11,709 bases of DNA from Candidatus Fermentibacterota bacterium (GCA_012523605.1 JAAYTY010000148.1:1-11709), one strand, 5' to 3'. Shown: positions 1-6,729, counted from the first letter of the stretch. Translations and numbers: made by a program. Notes: a model not told the origin generated them from the sequence alone.

Positions 1-813
1 CACATGCAGATCGCCCTCGACTTCACGGACACTCCGGGCTTCACCGAATTCGTGGATGCAGGAAACACTGCGTCGGAAGGCTGGACTCTCGGCACCTGGA
101 GCCTCTCCCAGTTCTCCGGCCGGACTCTCGAAGCGATAGGCCTGAGGTTCTCCTCGGCATCCGCCGTACCCGACTACGACATTCGGGTGGGCCGGCTCGG
201 CATACTCGAGGGACCTCCCGATCCCCCGCTACCCCCTTCGGGCCTCTGGGTCGAGGGCTTCTACCAGACCGACGACGACCATGGCACGATACGGCTCCGC
301 TGGACTCATTCGCCCGATCCGGTTCGCCGGTACAACGTCTATCGGCTGAACCCCGACGCCAGCCGCACCCTCCTCGGAGCCACCCCCTCGAACGCCTACT
401 TCGTGCCCGAGATAGCGAGGGTGGGTTCCGAGGACACGACGACCGTGATGGTGGAAGCCGTGGGACCGGACTTCTCGGCCTCGGGATACGCCTCGACAGT
501 GGTAGCGTGGACGACCACCGGGACGGGCGGCGATCCGGGAGCCGCCGAAAGCCCGGAACTCCTGCCTCCCGCGTACAACCCCGTCAGGGGCCCGGCCGTC
601 ATCGGGTTCGTGCTTCCCTTCGAATCCAGAGCCCGCGTGGCCGTCTATTCCGTCGCAGGACGCCTGGTGGAGACGCTCCTCGACGGTGATTCCCCCGCCG
701 GGAGGAACTCGCTCGCATGGGATGCATCGGCCATGGAACCGGGTCTCTACTTCATCGTCCTCGATGCGTGCGGAAAGTCGCTCGTGGAGAAGTGCGTGGT
801 GCTGGGCCGGTGA
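1..813 (+). CDS. Partial exported protein, GH85-like C-terminal region plus T9SS/FlgD-Ig-like C-terminal module
   Basis: The frame is already open at base 1, so this is the C-terminal 270 residues of a longer protein; the ATG at base 4 is probably internal. Residues about 1-70 look like a beta-sandwich or galactose-binding-type domain ending in a VGRLGI strand. A proline-rich linker follows, then an Fn3-like domain at about 80-170 with RRYNVYR and a TTTVMVEAVG strand. That order resembles the tail of GH85 endo-beta-N-acetylglucosaminidases, which release N-glycans, but the catalytic domain is outside the window, so this name is a hypothesis. The last 85 residues carry an N-P-x-R-G start, a VAVYSVAGRLV strand and a PGLYFIVL strand, the pattern of T9SS/FlgD-Ig-like C-terminal domains. 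I infer export and surface attachment or release. It converges on the carbamoyltransferase gene 12 bases away. Confidence 0.7.
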   Translation, partial: HMQIALDFTDTPGFTEFVDAGNTASEGWTLGTWSLSQFSGRTLEAIGLRFSSASAVPDYDIRVGRLGILEGPPDPPLPPSGLWVEGFYQTDDDHGTIRLRWTHSPDPVRRYNVYRLNPDASRTLLGATPSNAYFVPEIARVGSEDTTTVMVEAVGPDFSASGYASTVVAWTTTGTGGDPGAAESPELLPPAYNPVRGPAVIGFVLPFESRARVAVYSVAGRLVETLLDGDSPAGRNSLAWDASAMEPGLYFIVLDACGKSLVEKCVVLGR

Positions 814-821
814 CGGCCCGG
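802..821. terminator. GC-rich hairpin over the stop codon, possible convergent terminator
   Basis: An 8-bp stem (802-809 with 814-821, one T-G wobble) closes on a GTGA loop of the stable GNRA type. The loop contains the TGA stop of the upstream gene. It lies in the 12-base convergent gap with the carbamoyltransferase gene, where a bidirectional terminator would be expected. Neither side has a run of T, so intrinsic termination is uncertain. It could instead protect the 3' end of the mRNA. Confidence 0.4.
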
Positions 822-825
822 GGCT

Positions 826-2604
826 TCATTCCTTGGAGACCCAGTAGCCGCCCATGGCGATGTTGTCGATGCCGCTGGCGAGAAAGGTCTTCAGGGCGTC
901 CGCCGGAGAGCTGACGATGGGCTCGCCCCTGAGATTGAAGCTCGTATTCACTATCACCCTGACCCCGGTCGCCTGTCCGAAGGTCTCTATCACGTCGTAA
1001 TAGCGTGGATTCCACTCCCTCCTGACGGTCTGCAGGCGGCCCGTACCCATGTGGTTCACGGCTGGGGCGAGATCGGAATAGCGCTCTCTCCAGGGCAGAA
1101 CCGTCAGCATGAACCTCGAAGGATAGTCGCCTCCGGGAACGAAGCCGTCGAAGTACTCCGAGGCGGCGTCTTCGGGCACCGCCGGCGCAAAGGGCCTGAA
1201 AGGCTCGCGGAACTTGATCTTCCTGTTGATCGTGTCCTTCATAGATGCCTGCCGTGGATCGGCCAGGATGGAGCGGTTGCCCAGCGCTCTCGGGCCCCAT
1301 TCGAAGCGCCCCTGGTGGAAGCCGACGACACGTCCCTCCAGCAAGGCATCCACCGTGCGTTCGACGAGCCGGTCCTCCGTCAGGTTCTCGTACCTCAGAC
1401 CGCTGGATTCCAGGGCGGTCACTGCCTCGGCGTCCGTGTACTCTTCGCCCCAGTAGGCATTGTCCATGGTGAACCTGCCGGGGTTGCCCAGAACCTCCTG
1501 CCAGACCTGCAAGGCGGCTCCGAGGGCTCCCCCCGCGTCGCCGGCGGCCGGCTGGATGAACACGTCGTCGAAGCCGGCCTCCCTTATTACGCGCCCGTTC
1601 GCGACGGAGTTGAGCGCCACGCCTCCGGCCATGCAGAGGCGGGAGGCGCCGGTCTCCTTCCTAAGCGCCTTCGCCATTCCCAGGACTATCTCTTCGGTCA
1701 CCTTCTGAATGCTCGCGGCAATGTCGGCGTAGTGCCTGCTGGACCGCACTGCAGGATCGGACGGGCTCGCCCCGGGGTCGGTCTCTTCGGTCACGAACGG
1801 CGACTCAGGCGTGCGCGGCTCGCCGAAGAGTTCGACGAACCTCCTGCCGAAGCTCCTGACCGGCGAGCGATGGTACTCGAACCAGCTCATGTCGAGGTTG
1901 AAGCTGCCGTCAGGGTGGAGATGGACGAGCTTCCCCAGGATGTCGTCCACGAAGCGGGGCTCGCCGTATGGTGCCATTCCCATCACCTTGTACTCGCCCT
2001 CGTTCACCTGGAAACCGAGAAAGGCAGTGAAGGCCGAGTAAAGGAGTCCGAGCGAGTGAGGGAACTTCTGCTGGTGAGCAAGGCTGATGCGGCTCGATCC
2101 TTCCGCTCCGCGCGATGCCGTGCCGAAGCCCTTCGCGGTCGTGGTACATTCGCCGACACCGTCGAGAGTGAGGATGGCCGCATCCTTGAAGGGGCTGGCG
2201 AACAGCGCGCTCGCGGCATGGGCCACATGGTGGTCGACGAAGAGGATCCTCTCGGGGGGAATGCCCAGCTCTCTCCTGATCCTGTTCCTTATCCAGAGCT
2301 TCTCGTCGAACCAGTTGATCATGGCTTCCGAAAACATCCTCCAGGACGAGGGAAAGGCGCCCATGGAGGATTGCATGATCCGCTCGAACTTCACCAGAGG
2401 CTTCTCGTAGAAGACTGCGTAATCGACGTCCGATGCGGAGATTCCGGCCTTCCTGAGACAGAAGGCGATGGAGCGCGAAGGGAAGCCCTCGTCCTGCTTC
2501 ACGCGGCTGAACCGCTCCTCCTGTGCCGCGGCGACCAGTATGCCGTCGCGCAGAAGGGCGGCGGCCGAGTCGTGATAGTAGCAGCTCAGACCGAGTATGT
2601 GCAA
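826..2604 (-). CDS. O-carbamoyltransferase, NodU/CmcH/TobZ/SxtI family
   Basis: This 592-residue protein has the full length of the family, which moves a carbamoyl group from carbamoyl phosphate (through carbamoyl-adenylate) onto a hydroxyl of a sugar, antibiotic or toxin. The N-terminal Kae1-like domain starts with the typical LGLSCYYHDSAA segment (H11) and has DHHVAH at 124-129 and LDGVGE at 147-152. H125, H129 and D148 have the spacing of TobZ metal ligands H114, H118 and D137 as I remember them; D356 in AAGDAGGALGAA fits the fourth. The C-terminal YrdC-like domain shows GRFEWGPRALGNRSILADPR (432-451) and VNTSFNLRGEPIV (552-564). The start is TTG at 2604, nine bases after the SxtJ-like stop, with a G-rich stretch in between. 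It is the last gene of a three-gene unit. The acceptor substrate cannot be read from the sequence, and no glycosyltransferase or PKS/NRPS gene lies nearby. Confidence 0.95.
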   Translation of the reverse strand: MHILGLSCYYHDSAAALLRDGILVAAAQEERFSRVKQDEGFPSRSIAFCLRKAGISASDVDYAVFYEKPLVKFERIMQSSMGAFPSSWRMFSEAMINWFDEKLWIRNRIRRELGIPPERILFVDHHVAHAASALFASPFKDAAILTLDGVGECTTTAKGFGTASRGAEGSSRISLAHQQKFPHSLGLLYSAFTAFLGFQVNEGEYKVMGMAPYGEPRFVDDILGKLVHLHPDGSFNLDMSWFEYHRSPVRSFGRRFVELFGEPRTPESPFVTEETDPGASPSDPAVRSSRHYADIAASIQKVTEEIVLGMAKALRKETGASRLCMAGGVALNSVANGRVIREAGFDDVFIQPAAGDAGGALGAALQVWQEVLGNPGRFTMDNAYWGEEYTDAEAVTALESSGLRYENLTEDRLVERTVDALLEGRVVGFHQGRFEWGPRALGNRSILADPRQASMKDTINRKIKFREPFRPFAPAVPEDAASEYFDGFVPGGDYPSRFMLTVLPWRERYSDLAPAVNHMGTGRLQTVRREWNPRYYDVIETFGQATGVRVIVNTSFNLRGEPIVSSPADALKTFLASGIDNIAMGGYWVSKE

Positions 2605-2613
2605 GCGGGCCCC

Positions 2614-3111
2614 CTAGAACTGCCTTCTGCACTCCGGCATTCCGGAGGAGGCGGTAGTCCAGGCAGACCATCCCGTGGAGGGCTTCCTCCGGAGAGCGAG
2701 CGGATCGCCTGCCAGGCGGACCAGAAGGGAGAACGGCATCATGACGGTGAAATAGAAGAGGCCGAGGATGAGCCTTCCCTGGAAGCTTCCCATGCGGATC
2801 GCGAACCGCTTCCAACAGGAGAGGAGGCGCGAACTGCAGAGCCCGGCCTCCCTCTTCATCCCTGGGAACGAAGCCGCGCGCGGCAGCGAGATCAGGAACC
2901 CGGCCAGCAGGCCTGCTCCGGCGGAGACTCCTGCGCGCAGCCAGTGTCCAGAATCGCCAAGCAGAGCAGGCAGAGCTATCCAGAGCGCCGGGACGAGCAC
3001 CAGGTCGGGAACGCCCGGCACGGGCAGACGGCGGCGCGCAGCCAGTGCCGCACCGGCGGACCACCCTGCCATGGAAAGGACGACAGCCGCGACAGAGGCG
3101 AGGAAGCCCAC
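2614..3111 (-). CDS. SxtJ-like membrane protein partner of carbamoyltransferase
   Basis: A small membrane protein of up to 165 residues with three or four hydrophobic segments: FLASVAAVVLSMAGW, LVLVPALWIALPALLG, AGVSAGAGLLAGFLI and, near the end, LILGLFYFTVMMPFSLLVRL. The C-terminal part, W-K-R-F-x(3)-M-G then an LFYFTVMMPFSLLVRLAGDPL helix and a tail ending RRQF, is the signature I associate with SxtJ-family proteins, which occur beside O-carbamoyltransferases. Their biochemical role is unknown; membrane placement of the enzyme or its substrate is conjecture. The start is uncertain. GTG at 3111, five bases after the upstream stop, is the call here; ATG at 3072 would give 152 residues, nearer the roughly 130 usual for SxtJ. 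The longer open frame back to 3216 overlaps the DUF5989 gene in another frame and reads as a shadow there. Confidence 0.75.
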   Translation of the reverse strand: MGFLASVAAVVLSMAGWSAGAALAARRRLPVPGVPDLVLVPALWIALPALLGDSGHWLRAGVSAGAGLLAGFLISLPRAASFPGMKREAGLCSSRLLSCWKRFAIRMGSFQGRLILGLFYFTVMMPFSLLVRLAGDPLALRRKPSTGWSAWTTASSGMPECRRQF

Positions 3112-3116
3112 CGGAG

Positions 3117-3287
3117 CTAGAAGAGGGTGTAGATGAAGGGCGCCACGGCCGAACCCTGCGCGAATACCAGCAGGGCAAGGACGAGAACCAGAACGATCAC
3201 CATCGGGATCATCCACCAGAGCTTCCTCTGCCAGAGGAATGCCAGGAGCTCGCCAAGGATCCCGAGTCTGTCGAACAGAGCGGACAT
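3117..3287 (-). CDS. DUF5989 / SxtK-like 56-residue membrane peptide
   Basis: This gene is missed by a 60-residue cut-off. The 56-residue product begins MSALFDRLGILGELLAFLWQ, has a W-rich interface (RKLWWMIP), one long transmembrane helix (about 26-43) and the diagnostic ending AQGSAVAPFIYTLF. That pattern of aromatic interface, single helix and GSA-x-APFIYTLF tail is what I recognise as the DUF5989 family, which includes SxtK of saxitoxin clusters and sits beside NodU-type carbamoyltransferases. ATG at 3287 is preceded by GGGGGA (3292-3297) at a four-base spacing. The stop lies five bases before the proposed GTG of the SxtJ-like gene, so the two are probably translationally coupled. It is first in the unit. 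Function is unknown; a membrane anchor or scaffold for the carbamoyltransferase is only an inference. Confidence 0.88.
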   Translation of the reverse strand: MSALFDRLGILGELLAFLWQRKLWWMIPMVIVLVLVLALLVFAQGSAVAPFIYTLF

Positions 3288-3317
3288 CGAATCCCCCGCT
3301 TTCCGGAGTGACCGATG

Positions 3318-3346
3318 AATCTGCCTCCAGGCCGCCCCCGGGTCAA
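3318..3346 (-). promoter_or_regulatory. Possible promoter of the carbamoyltransferase unit
   Basis: On the minus strand TTGACC (3341-3346) matches five of six -35 bases. It is followed after 17 bases by CAGATT (3318-3323), a weak -10. Predicted transcription would start about 24 bases before the DUF5989 ATG. The -10 is poor and the promoter consensus of this lineage is unknown. Confidence 0.3.
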
Positions 3347-3376
3347 CTGCAGGGTCCTGATCCGACCCGCAGGGGC

Positions 3377-3405
3377 TTTCCCCGGAAACGCGGTCTTCCT
3401 ATCAT
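3377..3405 (+). promoter_or_regulatory. Possible promoter of the C39/golvesin gene
   Basis: TTTCCC (3377-3382), a 17-base spacer and TATCAT (3400-3405) lie in the 147-base divergent gap, placing a start about 23 bases before the ATG at 3435. The -10 is fair (four to five of six bases) and the -35 weak. A hypothetical assignment. Confidence 0.25.
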
Positions 3406-3423
3406 CGTTCGCAAGACCGATTC

Positions 3424-3431
3424 GAGGGGAG
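3424..3431 (+). promoter_or_regulatory. Ribosome binding site that fixes the start at 3435
   Basis: GAGGGGAG sits just upstream of ATG 3435, with its AGGG core six bases away. The alternative in-frame ATG at 3315 has no such site and would add 40 residues in front of the hydrophobic signal segment, so 3435 is preferred. Confidence 0.6.
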
Positions 3432-3434
3432 ACC

Positions 3435-5675
3435 ATGCTTTTCGAAGCGCTTCTTCTTCTCTCGTGCCTCTCCGGAGGTCCGTGCTGGGCGCCGCCGGGC
3501 CCGGCCGACATGACATGCGCCGCCGGGGGCGACAGCCTCTTCCTGCTCCTGACTACCGGCACAGATGCCGGGCTGGCTGCGTGGAGCGCCGGAACGGGGA
3601 TGATCCCGATCTCCCTCCGGCCCGGGGCGGGAAGGAACGCCTTCGTCCTCGACGGAACCGTCGTTTTCAAGGAATGCCTGCCCGATCGTCAGCGCATCTG
3701 CACCTGGAGCGAGGACGAAACAGTGGAGATCGCTTCCGCCCCGGCTCTCTGCGGGCCGTTCCCCGCTGGTCCGGCAGGCTTCATGTATTCGGACGAGCTT
3801 GGAATACACCTTCATTCGGAAAGCGGGACGGAGGTCATCGTGGCCTGCCCCGAGGCTGCGATGGCGCCGTCGGCCGCATTTTGGAAGGGTTCGGTATGGT
3901 TCGTGGACGGCGGAGGCCGTCTCCGCGAGTCGCATCCCGGCGGGGCGCCCTGCGGACCCCTTTTCGAAGGTGTTGCGACGGTTGCGATCCTGGGCGGATC
4001 CCTCGTCGTCAGATCGCTCGACGGAAGGTTCCTGCTTCTCGACTTTCCCGTGATCGCATTCGACGGTGACTGGATCGAGGGCTCCTGGCCAGTCCTCTCC
4101 GAGGGGCTTGGGCTGTGCTGCTGCAGATCTGAAGGGTCTGCATCTGCCCTCGTCGGCGCGGAGTCGAACGCGGTGCTGGTCGCCGGCGCGCTGAGGCCCT
4201 TCCACTGGCAGGGGCACGGCCTCGTCTGGACCGAGTCATCCACGGGAAGGCTCCGCGGTACCCCGCTGCCCCCCGAGGGCCTTCGCTTCCCGGGCTGCCC
4301 CGGAACCGCGGAAAGGGGCGTTCCGTTCGATCCCGTTGTCGAGATCGACGTTCCATGGATGCACCAGCGCTGGGACACGCCGGACTGGTTCGACGGCTCC
4401 TGGTCCTGCGGCCCGTCATCCTGCACCATGGCCCAGCAGTACTACGGAAGGCTGACCCCCGACTCCATCTGGTGCTCCTCGCCGTCGCCGGGCCACTGGA
4501 GCTCCATGGGTGACTACATTCCCACGGAGTTCACCTTCCTCGGCTTCACCTACGACATCCCGGGGTTGTCGCCTGGCGGCGTCTGGGTTCCGGGCGCGCA
4601 CGGCTTCATCTGCCGGGACGCTGGCGGAGCCTACTGGAGCTACATGACCCTCTACCTGGAACAGATGGGCCTCGAGTCGGACTGGGCCGGCACTGCCTGG
4701 AGTACGCTGACTTCGGAGCTGGACAATCTGTGGCCGGTGGTGTGCTCCAGCACGATCTACTATTCCGGGGGGACCTACGGACACATCATCCTCTTCACCG
4801 GTTTCTGCGAGGACCACACGGTTGTTGTCAACGACCCGTACGGCGACGCGAACCAGACGGGCTGGGGACAGAGCTGGCGATACCCGAACGGAAAGGCCTG
4901 TCTCTACGACTGGCCGGGTTACAACAACGGCCACCTCGAGATAGGTGCGGTCAACCAGCTCTTCAGCGCCCGCCACGACGTGCCGGCGCCCCCTGACACC
5001 CTGGTGGACGACCTCTGCACAGGTTTCGAGAAGCGAGGCGGCTGCCAGTACTGGCACGAGGAACAGGGCGGCTTCGGCGGCACCTTCTGGTGGACATGGT
5101 CCACAGCGGCCCCTCCGGACACCTGCTTCGTGAAATGGAGGCCGTCGCTCCCGGGGCCGGGATGGTACGAGGTGAGCGTGTTCGTCCCGGAGGACCATGC
5201 CGGAGCGACAGGCATCTACCGTCTCTCGACACCCTCCGGTACCGTCGAGATACCTCTCGACCAGGGCGCATGGTCGTCCGAGTGGGCCCCCCTGGGGACT
5301 TTCTGGCTTGTGCCCGGCGACTCCCTATACCTGGGGGACTTCACCGGCACCGGGGCCCAGCAGCTGGCCTTCGATGCCGCCCTGTTCAGCCCGAGGCCGG
5401 AATCCTCACCCGGAGGCGGAGCCGGAGGCTCGCTCCGGGCCGTGATCGGATGCCCCGCTTTCGGCTCCATCCCGGTGACGCTCGACTGCGCCCCGCTCCC
5501 AGTCCCGGCGGAGATAGACGTGTTCGACATCGCGGGGCGCCTTGCCGCATCCGGGGAGATCCCCCCAGGCGGGACGACGGTCTCGATAGGTGCCGGCCTG
5601 CCCCCGGGATGCTATGCGATCAGGATCTCCCTGCCGGGCGCCGCGCTCGTGGACGACACCGTCCTGCTTCCCTAG
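3435..5675 (+). CDS. Exported multidomain protein: C39-like peptidase, golvesin-type domain, C-terminal sorting-like module
   Basis: 746 residues. A signal-like hydrophobic start (FEALLLLSCLSGG) lacks the usual Lys/Arg in front, so export is likely but its n-region is odd. Residues about 25-310 are beta-rich short strands with repeated W/G turns, possibly a propeller; I recognise no family. Residues about 310-515 look like a Peptidase_C39_2/papain-fold domain: WSCGPSSCTMAQQYYG puts the nucleophile at C325, GTYGHIILFTGF gives H450 and VVVNDPYGD gives D467, a complete triad. Residues about 523-655 match golvesin-type C-terminal domains (GGTFWWTW, VKWRPSLPGPGWYEVSVFVP, LGTFWLVPGD, LAFDAALFSP). 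The last 80 residues are a T9SS/FlgD-Ig-like module (IDVFDIAGRLAASG, PPGCYAIRISL). I infer an extracellular cysteine peptidase or peptide-processing/amidase enzyme. The gene stands alone, diverging from the carbamoyltransferase unit; the TAG stop overlaps the stop of the opposing AraC-type gene. Confidence 0.85.
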   Translation: MLFEALLLLSCLSGGPCWAPPGPADMTCAAGGDSLFLLLTTGTDAGLAAWSAGTGMIPISLRPGAGRNAFVLDGTVVFKECLPDRQRICTWSEDETVEIASAPALCGPFPAGPAGFMYSDELGIHLHSESGTEVIVACPEAAMAPSAAFWKGSVWFVDGGGRLRESHPGGAPCGPLFEGVATVAILGGSLVVRSLDGRFLLLDFPVIAFDGDWIEGSWPVLSEGLGLCCCRSEGSASALVGAESNAVLVAGALRPFHWQGHGLVWTESSTGRLRGTPLPPEGLRFPGCPGTAERGVPFDPVVEIDVPWMHQRWDTPDWFDGSWSCGPSSCTMAQQYYGRLTPDSIWCSSPSPGHWSSMGDYIPTEFTFLGFTYDIPGLSPGGVWVPGAHGFICRDAGGAYWSYMTLYLEQMGLESDWAGTAWSTLTSELDNLWPVVCSSTIYYSGGTYGHIILFTGFCEDHTVVVNDPYGDANQTGWGQSWRYPNGKACLYDWPGYNNGHLEIGAVNQLFSARHDVPAPPDTLVDDLCTGFEKRGGCQYWHEEQGGFGGTFWWTWSTAAPPDTCFVKWRPSLPGPGWYEVSVFVPEDHAGATGIYRLSTPSGTVEIPLDQGAWSSEWAPLGTFWLVPGDSLYLGDFTGTGAQQLAFDAALFSPRPESSPGGGAGGSLRAVIGCPAFGSIPVTLDCAPLPVPAEIDVFDIAGRLAASGEIPPGGTTVSIGAGLPPGCYAIRISLPGAALVDDTVLLP

Positions 5676-6607
5676 CGCCTTCCGGCTGGCCCGTCAGGCC
5701 CCAGGGGCTCGGCGGGCTCGTACAGGTCGGTGATGAACTCCGACTCGTCGCCGGTGCACTCGTGCCCCTTGACGTAGATCTCGAAGCAGGGCGAGCGGCG
5801 CGGCCCGAGCCCGTTGGCGGGCATCCACGACACCAGGTCCATCCAGGCTCTGTGAATGCCCGAGTACGCCCCGAGGTGCCGGCTGGTCGCATAGAGCCCG
5901 CCGGGGATCTCGAACGGTACGAGGGGCGAGCCCTCCGGAAGAACAGGGAACTCCTCCACGGTCACACAGGCGTCCGAGCGCAGCCGGTCGAGAGGCACGG
6001 AGTCGGGATCGTCTTAGTAGATAGCCAGCCACTGCGATTTCCCGGTGTCGATGCCTGCCATCCCGACCTCGCCGTCCAGCTTCTCGAAGGCTCCGCCGAT
6101 CAGGTTGTAAGGGCCGATGTGCCTCATGCAGAGAACCTTCAAGGGATTCAACTCGACCGTCTTCGCATCCATCGTCCTGTCTCCCTTCCTGACGGGGTTG
6201 AAAACGGCGACAACACTCTCCGGATGGTAATGGTAGCCCGAAGGGGCGCAGAGATGCGGCACCGCCTTCCTGAGCTCCCTGAACCTCGACGGCGGCTCGC
6301 CGAACGCCGAGGAGAACGCCCTGGTGAATGCCTGGTTCGGGTCGTAACCCGTGCGCAGGGCTATCACGAGCACCGGCTCGGAGCCCTCGATGAGCCTCTG
6401 GGCTGCTCGCTCCAGCTTCAGCCGCCTCACGAGGCCGGCCACGGTCTCGCCGGTCATCCCCGTGAAGACCCTGTGGAAGTGGAAGGGGGAGAAGCAGGCG
6501 GCGGATGCAAGTTCCTCGAGGGTGAACTCCCGGTCGAGGTTCTCCCTGATGAACTCGAGGGCCCACAGGATCCGCCTCACGTAATCGGCCTCGGTGCTCT
6601 TCCTCAT
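5672..6607 (-). pseudogene. AraC-family regulator with GyrI-like effector domain, interrupted by in-frame TAA
   Basis: One frame encodes a 311-codon regulator apart from TAA at codon 198 (6014-6016). Before it, residues about 7-105 form a two-helix-turn-helix AraC DNA-binding domain (FTLEELASAACFSPFHFHRVF; TGYDPNQAFTRAFSSAFGEPPSRFR). From about 125 on comes a GyrI-like small-molecule binding domain, beginning VELNPLKVLCMRHIGPYN and continuing after the stop as DDPDSVPLDRLRSDACVTVEEF, then GGLYATSRHLGAY and CFEIYVKG. Family members usually read Tyr-Tyr-Asp-Asp-Pro here, so TAA replaces the second Tyr and one base change explains it. The intact DNA-binding domain could still be made as a 197-residue protein; GTG 5998 could restart the rest. 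ATG 6607 is chosen over GTG 6613 because GGAGG lies five bases before it. In intact relatives such proteins control stress or transport genes; the target here is unknown, perhaps the divergent zinc-ribbon operon. Confidence 0.85.
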
Positions 6608-6612
6608 CTCCA

Positions 6613-6617
6613 CCTCC
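6613..6617 (-). promoter_or_regulatory. Ribosome binding site deciding the AraC-type start
   Basis: GGAGG on the minus strand lies five bases before ATG 6607, a good Shine-Dalgarno spacing. It overlaps the upstream GTG at 6613, which would have no spacing, so ATG 6607 is the likelier start. Confidence 0.6.
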
Positions 6618-6638
6618 GGAGTGGAAGATACGTCTCGG

Positions 6639-6655
6639 GAACCGGGGAGCGGTTC
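6639..6655. promoter_or_regulatory. Operator-like inverted repeat upstream of the AraC-type gene
   Basis: GAACCG (6639-6644), five bases, then CGGTTC (6650-6655) is an exact inverted repeat. It lies 32 bases before the AraC-type ATG, where an autoregulatory operator could sit. AraC proteins usually bind direct repeats, so another regulator is equally possible. Confidence 0.3.
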
Positions 6656-6681
6656 ACTCTGCTTGCTGACTCAGGGGGCGG

Positions 6682-6711
6682 TTGTGACTCCGTCCCTCCA
6701 AAGGTTATTCA
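6682..6711 (+). promoter_or_regulatory. Possible promoter of the zinc-ribbon/propeller/cyclase operon
   Basis: TTGTGA (6682-6687), an 18-base spacer and TATTCA (6706-6711) lie in the 137-base divergent gap, about 33 bases before ATG 6745. Both boxes are imperfect. An inverted repeat brackets the proposed -10. Confidence 0.25.
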
Positions 6712-6729
6712 TTGGGTCTGAAGGGACGG
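6690..6729. repeat. Spaced inverted repeat around the proposed operon promoter
   Basis: CCGTCCCT (6690-6697) and AGGGACGG (6722-6729) are exact complements separated by 24 bases. The arms flank the proposed -10 and the predicted transcription start. They could be an operator pair or form a hairpin in DNA or leader RNA; chance is not excluded for 8-bp arms in GC-rich sequence. Confidence 0.4.

Noticed and set aside
1051..3120. 689-codon plus-strand open frame opposite the carbamoyltransferase and SxtJ-like genes
   Set aside because: It is antisense to two recognisable genes, has arginine/glycine/proline-rich low-complexity composition typical of GC-rich shadow frames, no signal or domain pattern, and runs across the gene boundary.
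3112..3216. Extension of the SxtJ-like frame upstream to GTG 3216
   Set aside because: This part overlaps the DUF5989-like gene in another frame; the translated extension is Gly/Arg/Pro-rich and has no membrane or family features, so the start is placed after the small gene.
3315..3434. Extension of the C39/golvesin protein to ATG 3315
   Set aside because: No ribosome site precedes it, it would place 40 Arg/Pro-rich residues before the signal segment, and the ATG at 3435 has a strong GAGGGGAG site.
6014..6016. Recoding of TAA to an amino acid
   Set aside because: No other in-frame TAA occurs in the coding regions seen, and no recoding signal is visible; a single mutation or error is simpler.
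5090..6721. 543-codon plus-strand frame spanning the peptidase end, the AraC-type gene and the divergent gap
   Set aside because: It crosses three unrelated elements and shows only Arg/Gly/Pro-rich shadow composition.
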